In this document: positions 43,852 through 55,861 of the stretch, in pieces
How positions within the stretch are numbered: position 1 is the stretch's first letter
Layout of the letters: every line of letters begins with the position of its first letter
From: Ramazzottius varieornatus
Taxonomy: Eukaryota; Tardigrada; Eutardigrada; Parachela; Ramazzottiidae
NCBI GenBank assembly: GCA_001949185.1
Contig: BDGG01000014.1
Coordinates: 186,001-250,000 of the forward strand
Length of the DNA: 64,000 bases
Direction: 5' to 3'
Made by a program: the position numbers and the translations under genes
Notes under the pieces: generated by a model
Seen by the model: the letters and a program-made list of their open reading frames with translations, nothing else
Database searches by the model: none
What the model was told of the DNA's origin: nothing

Positions 43852-44496
43852 TAGTGCTGGGATAAATACGATAAAATACGATATGATATTTTCTGATAAA
43901 TATCTTTCAATATTTATATTTCGTTTTAGAAATCAACCACATATCGATATTTCGATCTGATACGTTTCTGCTATTTTATTGTTGATATATCGAATTTGTT
44001 GCAGTGATATATCGATATATCAAGCCAGTACCATGTTGAAAACTATCGAAATCAAGAAAGAGCCAAAGAGAAACCAAACGGCTGTCGTTCACTATGTTTG
44101 AGACAGAACAAAAGTTAACTGTCTTCGTGTACGCGAGTGTGTTCGTTGCTCAGTCTATCAAGGTCTGTCGTTACGCACTTAGGTACGCTGACTACTCACT
44201 TCTCCGAAGTCAGCTTGGATGCATGTGCGCGATACATTACGGACCAGGCTGCGCTTCCTGCGCGGTACCGAACCGAAGTATTGACTTCCGAAGTTCCGAT
44301 TCTCAAGTGCGGGTTTGCGATTTATCGATATATCAGAAATATATCGATATACCGATATACCTATTTTCATTTATCATATCGCGCTCAGCGATATTCCGTC
44401 CATATCGATATTCGATATGATATATTTGTCATAACGAATCACTGTGATGTGATATATTTCGATAAGATACGATGTATCATATTTATCCCAGCACTA
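43852..44496. mobile_element. Non-autonomous hAT-like element, 645 bp
   Basis: Ends TAGTGCTGGGATAAATA at 43852 and its complement finishing at 44496. The flanks are TGCATGAA (43844-43851) and TGCATGCT (44497-44504), an 8-bp target duplication with two changes; 8-bp duplications and TAGTG/CAGTG ends are typical of hAT elements. The interior is rich in TATCGATA palindromes and has no transposase. Confidence 0.72.
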
Positions 44497-44504
44497 TGCA
44501 TGCT

Positions 44505-44874
44505 GGTATCGGCCGCACAGTAGAAACCGACTTCCTGATTTTCAACCTGAATTTACCACTCGACACTACGATATGGACATAGCTGCCTGTCCTTGAACCG
44601 CGCTTATCTTTATTCTTTGATGTCCTCGAGAATGTCGTGTGCTATTCTGAAGTGTGAAATCGATAGTGCTTTGTTAGTAGCTCCCACAAAAGGCACCTTG
44701 AAGAAAAAGTCACGTTTGACTACTAGCGTAACGAATATACATACAAGGTGTAGGGAGTAAAACGTTTCAAGCGGTTTCACTGGTCGTACCTCCGCTGAAC
44801 TTGTCTGGCGTCTTTCGCAGCTTGATCAAAGTTTTGTTTTCTGTTCAGCTGCGAGACTATTCTAGTTTCTGAGG
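44505..44874. other. Upstream region of the DNase gene
   Basis: 370 bp between the hAT-like element and the DNase ATG; must contain its promoter. Nothing specific recognised. Confidence 0.4.
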
Positions 44875-46584
44875 ATGGCACGATATGTCGGCGGATTTGT
44901 TGTTGTTTTGTTACTACTCATAGCCGCTTCTCAGCCTGCCACCGCCGAGAAGTCCGCTGAACAGTCCTTCCAACCGGCAAGCTGGGCTCTGTCGTCTTTC
45001 TGGTCATGGATTACCGGGAAGACGCCCCCTAAGCCTGTTGAGCCGAAGAATATCCCAACCATCGATGTGGAACTGATTGCTCCTGCCGCGCCTAAAACCA
45101 AAGATTCCATAGCGGATGAAAACCTGGTCATCTGCACATGGAATATTTTCCGCTTTGGACCTTCGAAATTCAGCACACCGGATGCGCTTCACACTGCCGG
45201 ACACAATGTCTCACGCATGGACGTCATGATCGATGTAAGTAACTCCGATTCCCATCCGATACATTAACCTTCACTAACGTTAACCTGAAACCTTTGTAGC
45301 AAATCCGGGTTTGCGACCTAGTGGCCATCCAAGAGTACATGGATGTCTCGCAGCAAGCCATCGAACTACTACGAGGCAACCTGACGGAAAGAACGGGAAA
45401 ACCCTGGGCGAAGGTTCTCAGTCCGAGGGTGGGAAAACCCAACGCAGAGCAATATGTGTACTTGTACCGGTGAGCAAATTGCAACTGATGTTGGCCTAAA
45501 ATGCAAACCATCTTCAGTGTAGAAAATGCATCCCAACTCGTGCAAGTTTTCGATTGGTAATTGTGTCTACAAGACTGCAACACTGTTGTGCAACTTACAA
45601 GCCAATAAACTAATCAAAACACTGCACGAGTAGGGATACATTTTCCACACTGCACGTACAGTCGGACACTGCTGACGTCAAGCTGAATGTGGACTTTGCG
45701 CTCAGAGCTAATCTGTTGTTATCTGCTTTTCAGGGGTGACAGAGTAGTACCCTCGATGCAAAAGCTATTCCCCGATGATCCAGTCAGTAAACTATTCTCC
45801 CGGGAACCCTTCTTCACCAAGTTCACGGTGATCAACCAACCCAATAGTAAGTTGAAATCCCCGAGAAGCACATTGGGAATCATTCATTGTTATTGACCTA
45901 TCAGTAATGTTTCTTGTGCTGTCTTGCAGGAAAACTGACTGAATTCGTAGTTGGAACTATTCACACCGCACCAAGTACGCAGGATCTTCTGCGTGGAAAA
46001 AACACTAGTTGCCCATTCTTTATAATACATCCATTTTCACCACTTTTGCAGATGATGCTGTCAGAGAAATTAGCAACCTGGTGCAAGTGTTTGACTGGGC
46101 TGTCCAGCAGTATTCTACCCAAGACGTGATGGTTCTTGGGGACTACAACGCCGGTTGCACCTACGTGAAGGCGAAGGACTGGCCGAACATTCCACTGCGA
46201 ACCCAGAGCCGCTTTACCTGGATCGTGACTGACGATATGGACACGACGTCCATGACCACGCATTGTGCGTACGACAGGTAACAATCTACTCCAGATAACG
46301 TAACGTTGTGGTTTCTGTTATCTTCAACTGCATTCTTGGAATTTCAGAGCAGTGTACTTGGGCGAACACTTTCGTGATAACTACGTGGCCGACTCGGTCG
46401 AAGCCCCTCATTTTGCCGCTAAATTCGGCCTAACGCCTCAGCAGGTATATATGTGACCGAAACGCACTTTTAACGAACCGTACCTCATCATGGGCGTTAC
46501 CATGAGGTGGCAGTATTGTAATAGTGGTTTTTACAGGCCAAGCTTGTCAGCGATCATCGACTGGTGAAAATGGATTTCTGTTGA
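44875..46584 (+). CDS. Secreted DNase I-family endonuclease
   Basis: Seven exons (44875-45234, 45300-45469, 45734-45846, 45930-45974, 46052-46277, 46348-46444, 46537-46584) encode 352 residues. Residues 1-24 are a signal peptide (FVVVLLLLIAASQPATA). About 80 residues of Pro-rich linker precede the exo-endo-phosphatase fold, which starts ENLVICTWNIFRFG. Catalytic and metal residues of DNase I are in place: Glu132 (AIQEYMD), His226 (IHTAP), Asp260 (GDYNAGC) and His344 (SDHRLV). The Cys of GDYNAGC and of THCAYDR form the family's conserved disulphide. It should cut double-stranded DNA with Ca/Mg outside the cell or in the gut lumen. The N-terminal linker is longer than in vertebrate DNase I (about 260 mature residues). 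Exon 4 has only 45 bp; all junctions close in frame. Confidence 0.9.
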
Positions 46585-47177
46585 TATGACGTTCCGTACA
46601 CCAAAGTTGTCCTTATTAAAGCTACCGTGACAATTTTGCTCTGATGTTATCCGGTTTAACTGGAGAGTGCATATATCCCGTTTTGTCGTTTACGCGATTA
46701 TACGTTTCTGACGTTATAATTCATGTAAAAATTGTTCGTGTTAGTTGAGATCGAATTTTTTCAATGCAAAGAAAACAGGACGTTGTTGGAGTACTTCTTA
46801 CTCGCATGACAACATAAGGCTATTGCAACATCTATTGACCATATCAAGGTGCTGGATCGTTCCACGATTTGCTGGATTCCAAGACTTCCTCATTGCTTCA
46901 AAGTCTGCCATAAAAACGATTACTTTGCCATTACGACTGGCAAGCTAACTGCCAACGAAAAACTGCTAAGACCATTTAACAGCATCTTGCAAAACGAGAT
47001 AAGAGGATGAAACCATCGCCGCTCTGCTATTGGGGAGCCGAGATTCCGGCAGTTCTGTACAGTGTGGTAAATCATTCCAGCGCAGGGCTTCCCGTTCGGT
47101 AAATTTCTTTTGTTTTGCGATGCGATTTCTGAACCGTTTCGACAGTACCCTCTTTCTCTCTCCGCTGGTTTGTCAGA
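46585..47177. other. Intergenic between DNase and transporter
   Basis: About 590 bp, no feature recognised. Contains the 3' UTR of the DNase gene and the transporter promoter. Confidence 0.4.
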
Positions 47178-48866
47178 ATGGTCAAGGCAATATGTCTGTC
47201 CCGTGTCACCAAGCAGAAGCAAGGCGATGTGGAGGTTGTGCCACCTGAAGCCGAAACCGTCACGCATCCCGCCAACCACAAGAACTGGCGTCTTGCTTTT
47301 GTCCTTCTACTTGTCGACGTGATACTTGTTGTGGCATCTTCTCAGGTATGATCAGTAGCCATTGGAACACATACCTAATTGTTGAACGTACGAATCAATT
47401 CTACGGCTAGAATTTTTTTCTGTTTTCCAGTTGACAAGCTCGACCTTCAACGACCCACGCTACAAGCCTTACCAGGCGCCGTTCTTGTTCGTCTGGTGCA
47501 AGGTAGCGGTTCGAGCTTTAGCCTTTCCGGTTGTCGTGCTGCCTATATGGATGCTGAGCCTCCTGGGGAAGAAGAAGGACACATTCCACAACTTATGGAA
47601 GTCAGTATACATCTCTGCCTTTTCTAACTTATTCCAGTCGTCGTTACCGCTTCCCCATATGTTACAGACATTGCACGGAACCCTATAGGGACGAAGGGAG
47701 TACCGAAAGCCCCATCAGGGCCAAGATTCTTTTGCGCAAATTCGCTCCGATGTGCACCGCTATTTTGGCTCTCCAAGTGACCTGGGTGGTGGGCCATGTT
47801 TACGCTCCCTCTTCCATCATCGCCGCACTTGGTTCATCAGCAGTCGCTTTCGCGTACATCTTATCGTGGTTGCTACTGAAAAATCAGATGTTGATAGTGA
47901 AGGTGACTTTCAAGTGCGAGTCTTTTCGATCTACTATGTATACACCTACCAGATTTCCCTTCGACTTATCTTGTCCGTTTTACAGGGGTTTTTCGTGCTG
48001 GTGGGATTCGTGGGAATTGGCATGATATCATACGCATCAACGGTACTGGCCCCTACAATAGTCTCAGCCTCGCAGCTCACCGAATCAACTGATACCGTAC
48101 ACCTAAACGAGACCTTGACAAGCCAGATATCGGGACTCTCAATCTTACCGACCACCTTCGATCCAAGTAGCATTTACATCGGAGTGGTGTGCGGACTCAT
48201 TGGTGCTGTCTCCGTGTCTGCTCACATGCTAGCTTTCAAGAAAGCTTTTCGAGATGTCGATTTGGTGCAAGTGTCGCTGATCATCACTCTGGTCTCGGTG
48301 TTCATATGTACAGCATACCTTCCAGTTCCTATCATTTTGAACGTGATCGGAATGGAACCGTGGAACTTACCCGCCATGCCGTGGGGTACTATGATAGTGT
48401 CATGGATCACCGCCCTCTGTAAGTGTAACTCACAAAACTATCGCATGTCAGTGAGACGTTTTCAATTACGGTAAGTCCTACCGAACACTGTATGTTTCTC
48501 TTCTACACAGTCAGCGCCATGTGCTACATCCAAGGTTTGTCGCTGTCCAATCCATTTTTTATGTCTTTGGCCGAGGTTGCCATCGTAGCTATGAACACCG
48601 GTAAGGTCAAATGGCTTGTGGTGTCCTACGACTAAGACTTGTATTTGACAGCTAAAGCTGTATGTGTTGCAGGGGTGGACTCCATTGCACGTGGAATACA
48701 GATGAGCAGTCTGCAAATTGCGGGAACTGTTGTGGTGGCAGTCGCGTTCGTTTTCATGATTATGCCGGACGAATGGCTATCACTGAATCTCAAAAAGCGC
48801 AAACTAGCTATTTACATCATCGGAGGGAAACTAAGATACTTGACCGGTGGTAAAGCATCCAAGTGA
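47178..48866 (+). CDS. SLC35F-type drug/metabolite transporter
   Basis: Six exons (47178-47345, 47431-47600, 47668-47902, 47986-48418, 48511-48600, 48673-48866) give 429 residues with about ten hydrophobic spans, e.g. NWRLAFVLLLVDVILVVASS, FAPMCTAILALQVTWVVGHV, IYIGVVCGLIGAVSVSAHML and IAGTVVVAVAFVFMIMPDEW. The closing PDEW motif followed by a basic tail resembles SLC35F3/F4, in which a PEEW-type motif ends the last span; F3 has been linked to thiamine transport. The DMT fold exchanges or imports small solutes across plasma or Golgi membranes; the substrate here is unknown. A luminal loop with NET and similar sequons lies at about residues 245-280. A long acidic N-terminus precedes TM1. Subfamily assignment is by motif memory only. 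Confidence 0.78.
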
Positions 48867-50552
48867 TATATTAATTCCGTATGAGGGGTGGCCGGTTCTT
48901 CAATAGTGATGTATTCCCATCGAATTTTCTCTCTGACCTACAAATACTTAACGAAAAATTGTACGTTTTTAATGTGCCGAATTTATGTATACACCAGGGA
49001 AGGAATGTGAATTCTCGCGAGCGTTGTAAGCGCATTTTATTTGTCAGAACGTATACATACGAGAAAAGAGCACCGTCCAAAACGGTGTGCAAAGTATATT
49101 TCGCATTTCGTACATCGTACGAGTCTGGCGTGGTAGTCAACGTAAAAATTTTGAATCGGCGCATACGTTTGTAAGCCTCAGTACACGGGACTGCGCTTAT
49201 CCAGGTTGTTGATCGCCCGCGCAAACGATCGAGAACCGAAATTTCGAGTTTGCAAACCGACTCTAGCTTAACGAATGTTTGTGACCGGCACAAGTATTAC
49301 CTTATTACCTACTGGAAAAGATTCGCAAGTACTGGCGCCGAGTCAGTACATTGGAGTGTCCGCTTTGTGATCTTACTAAAATATCACGAGTAGGCCGCAC
49401 TGTCTCGGCTATTCCGGTAAAAACTTCAAAGGATACGTGACAGCACCAGCTGCTGCTTCGACGAAAATGGCAACAATGTTATTTTCTCGATTCTCGTAAG
49501 CAGAAACCAGATGCTGATTGCTAAGTCAAGGATTTTGCTTGAGTCACTGAGCGACTGGGCGAGTGCTATTAGCCAATACTCGTACAGCACTCTCAAAAGA
49601 CACCGCACTCGAGCCCAAAACACCTGATCGCTGAGAAGCCATTTACAAATCCCTCAAAATCTTTATGCTAGAGTATGTTGTCGAATGTTGCTAGAATATT
49701 TCGCTCGGGAGTTTTCACCCAGATGCACAGTCTGGCGTGGTTAAGCCGCAGTCTGCAAGTGGGTGCAGTCGGTGATGCTACCGAGTCATAGAGAAGGGCG
49801 CGAGACATCATTTGACCATTTGATTTGTGGGAAAAAAGAGTGAGTCCCGCACGATAATTCTTCTTCCTTGTCGTATCAACGAGTTTCGTTTTCCCGACCG
49901 CTTCTTGCCTGATAGAATATACAGTTTCCGTCACAAGCCACGTCGGCGAATAGAGAGGTTACGTTTCGGACGCTTCTTCGAATACCGTAGAACGTACCGG
50001 ATGTATTGAATTGCTGGTAGATCTAACGTAGATTACGTATTACGCATCGTTATAACGTCGGCTTTCTTCAGAGGCTAACTATGCTCAATCGAGTCCTGCG
50101 ATCCGTGTATACGCTAATTTGTTATTTCCTCGAGTCGTTAGACTATTGAACACAAGGTCCACTACAAGGTTCAGTTGAGGTGCAGCCGACTGTCGATGGA
50201 AATTCTTTTGATGAGATGTCACGAATTAGGTGGTTAAGTATCGTTTTCCTGCATTAAATAAATGTATTCATGTCCTATTTCTTCACTTATATCTGGTTTC
50301 ACAGGTTTCTGAACGGCACCGGCTCGAAACCCCGGGATTGCGATATCCCGTGACCCAGTATTTCCGGGATGCAATCCGGTGGCACTATATCTCGAGTAAC
50401 CCAATTCCTTGAAGTCGTAAAAAATCCCTTGAAACTGAAATCTTGGAGGTAGAAAACCTCGGGCAATTGACATTGCCGGAAAGGCCTTAACTGCTGGCCA
50501 ACAAGCGCCACCACCGTGGGCTGACACAGCTACTCATACGGTATCCTAGTCC

Positions 50553-50571
50553 CACACACACACACACACAA
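50553..50571. repeat. CA dinucleotide microsatellite
   Basis: About nine CA units followed 20 bp later by an 11-G homopolymer. Confidence 0.9.
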
Positions 50572-50841
50572 ACCGATGAACAGACAGATGACGGGGGGGG
50601 GGGCAGAAAAAACACACGAAAGGAGCACAAAGCGGCTGGCGGTTCTTCCCAATGAATGCTTGAACCTAACTTGAAAGCCTTCTTCCAGTAGTTAAGTTCA
50701 CTAGTTAAGTCGTCTCCTGACCACGTCTAACAACCTGTCGAAAAATTTATGTAAGCAGTAAACATAGACGGAACTTGTGCGGCGCAAATCTAGAACCACT
50801 CTTGCATATGGAAATGTTTCACGCAATGTATTGATAACTTA

Positions 50842-51171
50842 TTTTGTCGCGCGTGTATAGAAAGCCCCTGGAAGTTAATAACATGGGGATAACAGCAAAG
50901 TGTTAAGCAGCGTATACTGCGATTCTTCCACCTTCCAATCTCGGAAATTCCTGGAACATCCCCGGAGACCTAAAATCTCGGTATTACTCTCGCATTCGGG
51001 AAATGTTCCAAGCGACCTAATTTCTTTTGTCGCGAGTGAATAGAATGTCTCGGGAAGCTAATATCATGGGGACAACATCCCACTACTGGGCCCAGACTAC
51101 CGGCAGGAAACTTTCATCCCGGTTCCTACCGCAAGTGTAAAGCAGCATATACCGCGATTCTTTCACCTTCC
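50842..51171. repeat. Two diverged direct repeats of about 95 and 147 bp
   Basis: Copy 1 (50842-50936) and copy 2 (51025-51171) share TTTTGTCGCG, then TAGAA(A/T)G, ACATGGGGA-type words, AAGCAGC(G/A)TATAC and CGATTCTT(C/T)CACCTTCC. Copy 2 has an extra about 55 bp in the middle. Confidence 0.7.
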
Positions 51172-52026
51172 TGTTGCTCGATGGACCTCAACGCACGGCT
51201 TTCGGTTTCGTCGGGATCACAGCAAATGGCATAATTCATCCGTGAGGTCCAAAACACTACCATTAGAGAAGTTGCAATATTCACAGATGAGTCGAATGAA
51301 CGAAAACTAATTAGTTTCAGAAATCAAGGTTTAAAAAACTATTCGCTGGAAGCTTGAAAAAGTTGCAAACCGCGGGCTACTTCGAGAAAAACGATGGAAC
51401 AAACGACCGCTGCTGTCCATAGTAGTTTCCATAGTAGTAATCAGTACAGCATGTTAAAAAACAGCCGGCTCAAATGCAATTTTGATTGACTGATTGTCCG
51501 GAGTGGAGGCCCTGTATTGCCCGGGCACCGATTACGCTTCCCAGTGCTTCGGGCCAGCCAGGGCATTACTGACGGCAATTCGTTCATTTTTGAAATGTAC
51601 GGCTGATTTACTCCGTGATTCACGAACGAAGCCCCCCTTCATTCGTGGATCACGAGCCCAATGATGCACGAATCTCCAGGATTTTTTCAATCGGAGATAC
51701 ATACCGAGCCCGATTTAAGTTCGCCCGAGATTTCATCATCTCGAGTTGTTTGTGCAACTCCCGGGGTTTGTTGATCGCGGGATATATGGAGCACGGAATT
51801 CGGTTCACTCGTGATTTGACACACCCGGGAATTCACCGCGCGATTTTTTAATAAAGGGAGTAATGCTTCCCACCTTTCTGAAGCTATCCCCAAGACAAGA
51901 AATTGGCTGGCGATGAGGCCTGACCAGGCCAATTCCCAGAAACGTAACGTGGGTGCAGGAAACAATCAAGGCTTGGTCGGCTAATATTCCCGCTGTACGA
52001 TATGACTATTGACTAGGTGTACGTAC

Positions 52027-52157
52027 CGCCAATTCCGGACGCCAATCGAAAATCCTGCTTGAGCTGATGCAACCTGAGCGAGAACCAGTGCACAAACCAA
52101 TGTGAGAAAGTTCTTCGTGTACCATATTTGCTCACTTTTTAACGCTTCGTTCTGCAT
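52027..52157 (-). CDS. Candidate first exon with signal peptide, rest of gene not found
   Basis: From ATG 52157 the frame encodes 13 polar residues and then a typical secretory signal (NFLTLVCALVLAQVASAQA), up to a donor CG/gtacgt at 52027. It is divergent from the receptor gene start at 52203. No downstream exon could be identified in the repeat-rich spacer, so it may be chance or the remains of a gene. Confidence 0.25.
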
Positions 52158-52202
52158 CCACTCAAGTTCGATCGATTTGAGGTTCGACCTCAAACCGGCC
52201 AA

Positions 52203-55200
52203 ATGGGCTCTGTTAACCCGCCGGCTCTCAACTTGACCATTGTGTCCTATATACTGTTGCCGCCTGTACTGCTGTCTTCGCGACCCTTCAATGGTCCGGC
52301 GCTTGATCTGGGAGCGGAAAGACTGAGAACAGTGCATAATTTCAACGTCACACTGAAGTACATCGGATCTTTCAACTGGTCGACCGTTGATGGTATGGTC
52401 GAGAACACCTACCTCGTATCGCGGTATTTCGCTCAAGAATGGGACCGCAATGGCGTCGTCGTTCTACATGCCCCCGGTATGTAACAATTAGTCGTGGATC
52501 GGACTTTCCGTTATTGTTCTCGAGCCTCACATGACATACGCCAATATTGTGCGTAGGAACAAACGAGGTTGGCTTAATGGGCGACATTGCACGAGAAGAG
52601 GACATTTTAATGTTGTCCACGTAAGAATAATGTCTGTTACAATCTTTCGTCCTGCTCGGGTTTTTCCCTTCTGTGATTGTCTACAGGTCATATTCCAGTG
52701 AAAGTATGCCGAATTTTCAGCGTTATCCTACAAAGATTAGCACCGCTCCAGTGCAGATACCCGTGTACGCAGATGTTCTGTTCGCCGTGTTCAAAATATT
52801 CTCCTGGACCTCCGTCTGCCTCATCCGTGACACATCAAGTTCTTCTCCGTTTTACGGTCAATGGATCAACGCCGCTCACGTCCTCAGTCAATCCCAATCT
52901 GCTAATGGCAAAATTACACTGGCCTTGCAACTTGTTGACAGCAAGGTTAACTTCAGCGTTGCCCTTTCACCAATCCTGCGACAGTGTTCCAAAATAAGCC
53001 GAGGTATAGTACATGGGACAATGGACATAACATTCGCTCTCACGTGCATGCGTGTAGTTGTCGCACGAGCAACTTGCTGCTTCGGGTTGCAGACTCATTT
53101 CCAGTAACGACCTCCTTCCAGTAACGAAGCAGTAACCTTTGGCGGAAATGTCAGTCAAAGGGCATACATTATATAGACAAGTGTAGGAGGTGGAAGGGCG
53201 TTGCTTACAAAGGGGAACCGTCAGGGAGCGGAAATTCCAGATGTGCTTTCACTGCCTTCTGGGGAAGGTTTAGATTCTGTTGAAGCCTTAACGGCCAAGA
53301 GCCGGACTGCGGTCGTGTTCCAAAACTTGGGGAAAATTCTGAACTGGTCCCGACCACTGATTAACTCGTATTCCCACAGGAAAATCTTCGCGTCTGCCGG
53401 TCTTCGTGTGGTCCAGAACGTGACGTTCCCAGCAACAAAAGTGAAGTGGAGAAGGCTTCAGATGGGACAACAGAAATTTTTTGATTTTTCCAAAATTTTG
53501 TCCTGAAGGTGGTATCATTGCTAAAATTTCGGAAGAAATCCTGAAACACGACCGGAGCCCGGCTCTCGGTCATTAAAGGCAACACAAGAGTCTGAACTAT
53601 CAGTGGACAGCAGTGAAGGCAGTTTTGGAATTGTCGCTCTCTGGAGGTTCCCTTGCTACATTGTGGGAGGTTGTCTCGCGTGATGCCAAAATTGTTGCAA
53701 ATGGTGTTTTGGCCTCGAGCCTTGGGCGAACAGCGACTGAGGCCACAGCACCCGTCATTTCGGATGCTCGACCAATTTTTCGGGTTTTTTTCCATTAGTG
53801 ATCGTGCTGTCGATGCGAGGGGATATTGCGCGCCACGTTTTGGTAAGGAGCAAAGATTCCACGAAGTTCAGCGGATCACCGATACCTCACAGCTCGTTTA
53901 TGATGCTTGCCAGGTTCACGCTTCAAAGCTGGGCATGACAAGTGGGGAGCATGTGGGTATATTATTACTAGTAATATACTTCCGCAACTTGAAATCGGAT
54001 TTTTTCTTGGAACGGCACCGCAAGTCATAGATCTCTCTCCACAAAGGTATATTTCGCCCTGCAGCCAATAGAAAATGCCAGGTTCTTTGGAAAAATTCCC
54101 GACCTTACGTCTCTCGGGCAATCTGAAAATCAGGTTTGTCTGCAGCCCGCCTGCCGTGTATCATAGAAAACCCGGCAAACATACAATACTCTGCACCGCA
54201 TTTGTGTAGGTTGCTGTGCAGGCATACCGAAGTCTTTTGAAGATTGCACCATGTGGAACCGACGTGATCTCTTCCGGTCAGAACGATACTGCTCGATCTA
54301 ATCTATTGAAAGAATGGCGAAGACGTTCATGGAAAGATTATGCATTCAACTATAGTTCGGATGAACAGGTACAAAAAGATAGAACTCATGATCCCGAAAC
54401 GCGAGGTTCATCAAGTACAGTCCGTTCAGCTAGCTTAGAACAACAGCTTCTGGAAGCAGTTTTAAAACTTACCATCAATATTCGTGCTCCTCTTGCGCAT
54501 CGAATACGATACCTTCTGGCTACAAAACGCACCCAGAACGAGGTTACTCTGATATTTCCTCGCGCAACCGAAATATTTTGAACGAGTGTTAGTAGTCATC
54601 CGGGCGACTTCCAACTTTTATTTCTGAAATATCTTTTCTTGAAAGCTCTGCTTGACTTAACTCTGGCTATTTTGTCCTTGCTTGATAGCTGCTTCGATGG
54701 CCTCTGGTTCCGCATTAGCGCTTTGGCTTACTTATTGAAAGTGATACTTTACCAATCAGTAAAGCGATTTTCCAATTATCAATATTAAAATATACTGGGG
54801 AAAAGATTTTCTCTTCGCAGCTCCTGGCGTTCGGAATTTCATAGATCTGCTTAGGGTTCTTTGCAGTCCACCAGGCCAGCGATATCTTATACTTTCCTGG
54901 TAGAAAAATGTTTCTTCTTCAAGTAAAATCAAGCATTAGTTCCGGTGTCAACTGGGAGAGACAAAAGGGATTTTGAAAGGTGTTATTCCAAGTTTGCTCG
55001 AACGGCCTGTAATACAGTAATTTCTTCAGCCAAGCGAGTTCGTGACCGCCAGCTACGATGCTTTAGACGTTCTTGGACAGGTACAAACATTGATGCATCG
55101 CCTGACCGATCATCTCCTCTATTTTGATTTAATCGCAATGAAAAGGCAATTAATCCCTTTTTGTAGCTACTTGACCAAACCATTGCAAGGAGGATGTCCG

Positions 55201-55861
55201 CAACTGGTCGCTCATTAGTCTTGCGTGCCTTGAATCAATCATTTTCTGTGGAAACGGGGAGGATCTTTATTGACAATCTGGGGGAGCGGAAAAGTCTCCA
55301 CTGTGTCTCCGCCTTCGATGTTGACACCAAAACGTTCAAGGTAAATTTGGGAATGGTTTCCGGCTTGTACCACTGCCATATCCAGACCCTTTATACGTCG
55401 AACAGTGGTTAAAAATCTATTGGTAAGATGTCCTTCCACGGATGGTTCAATAGCCATACAGGCAGAATTATTTGCAGACCGCGTTGGTGTACAACGCAGC
55501 CCAGCAAAAAATTTCGGCGCTGTACCTCGACAAGATCGACTGGCCCAGTGGAAAACGAGAGGCGCCACCTAACGAGCCTTTCTGTGGCTACGCCGGAGAC
55601 CGCTGCGACGTGACAAGTACGGTACCGAGAGCTTTTCATTCCTTAACAATAACGTGGATTTGTTTTACGAACTTCGTGCTCTGTGCATGGATGCCATTTT
55701 CGCTGTAGCCGAGTTTTGTTATAGGACGTAACCGAATCGTCAGTACCATTGGTGGGTCCATTGCAACGGTGGTAGCCTTGATACTTACCATGTTGGCAGG
55801 CTATGCGATCAGTCGTAGCAGGTATCATGTCACCGGCACACCAGCATGGATATCCCGGTAG
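52203..55861 (+). CDS. Natriuretic-peptide-receptor-like single-pass receptor lacking intracellular domain
   Basis: Eleven exons (52203-52476, 52557-52620, 52687-53003, 53799-53842, 53893-53970, 54065-54133, 54210-54368, 55030-55080, 55167-55340, 55478-55616, 55725-55861) encode 501 residues. The ectodomain is an ANF-receptor (periplasmic-binding-protein-like) fold: SRPFNGPALDLGAERL, IFSWTSVCLIRD, SRVIVLSMRGDIARHVL, AVQAYRSLLKI, EFVTASYDALDVLG, ARRM...LNQSF and GRIFIDNLGERK. A juxtamembrane NEPFCGYAGDRC pair precedes one span (IGGSIATVVALILTMLAGYA) and a tail of 16 residues ending ISR. Guanylyl cyclase receptors would continue with kinase-homology and cyclase domains; none follows in the next kilobases. 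NPR-C-type clearance receptors have a short tail, so this may be a clearance or decoy receptor. No signal peptide is evident at the ATG, so an upstream exon is likely. Exon 54065-54133 is the least certain. Confidence 0.78.

Larger units (their letters stand above)
48867..52026. other. Intergenic, about 3.1 kb, repeat rich
   Basis: No gene supported. It contains a CA microsatellite, a G-run of 11 (50593-50603) and a diverged direct repeat (50842-51171). Words such as CCGGGAT and CCCGGGAATTC occur often near 50330-51840, hinting at older repeat DNA. Confidence 0.45.

Noticed and set aside
44094-44523. Plus-strand ORFs of 108 and 128 codons
   Set aside because: They lie inside the hAT-like element and translate its TATCGATA palindromes; no coding signature.
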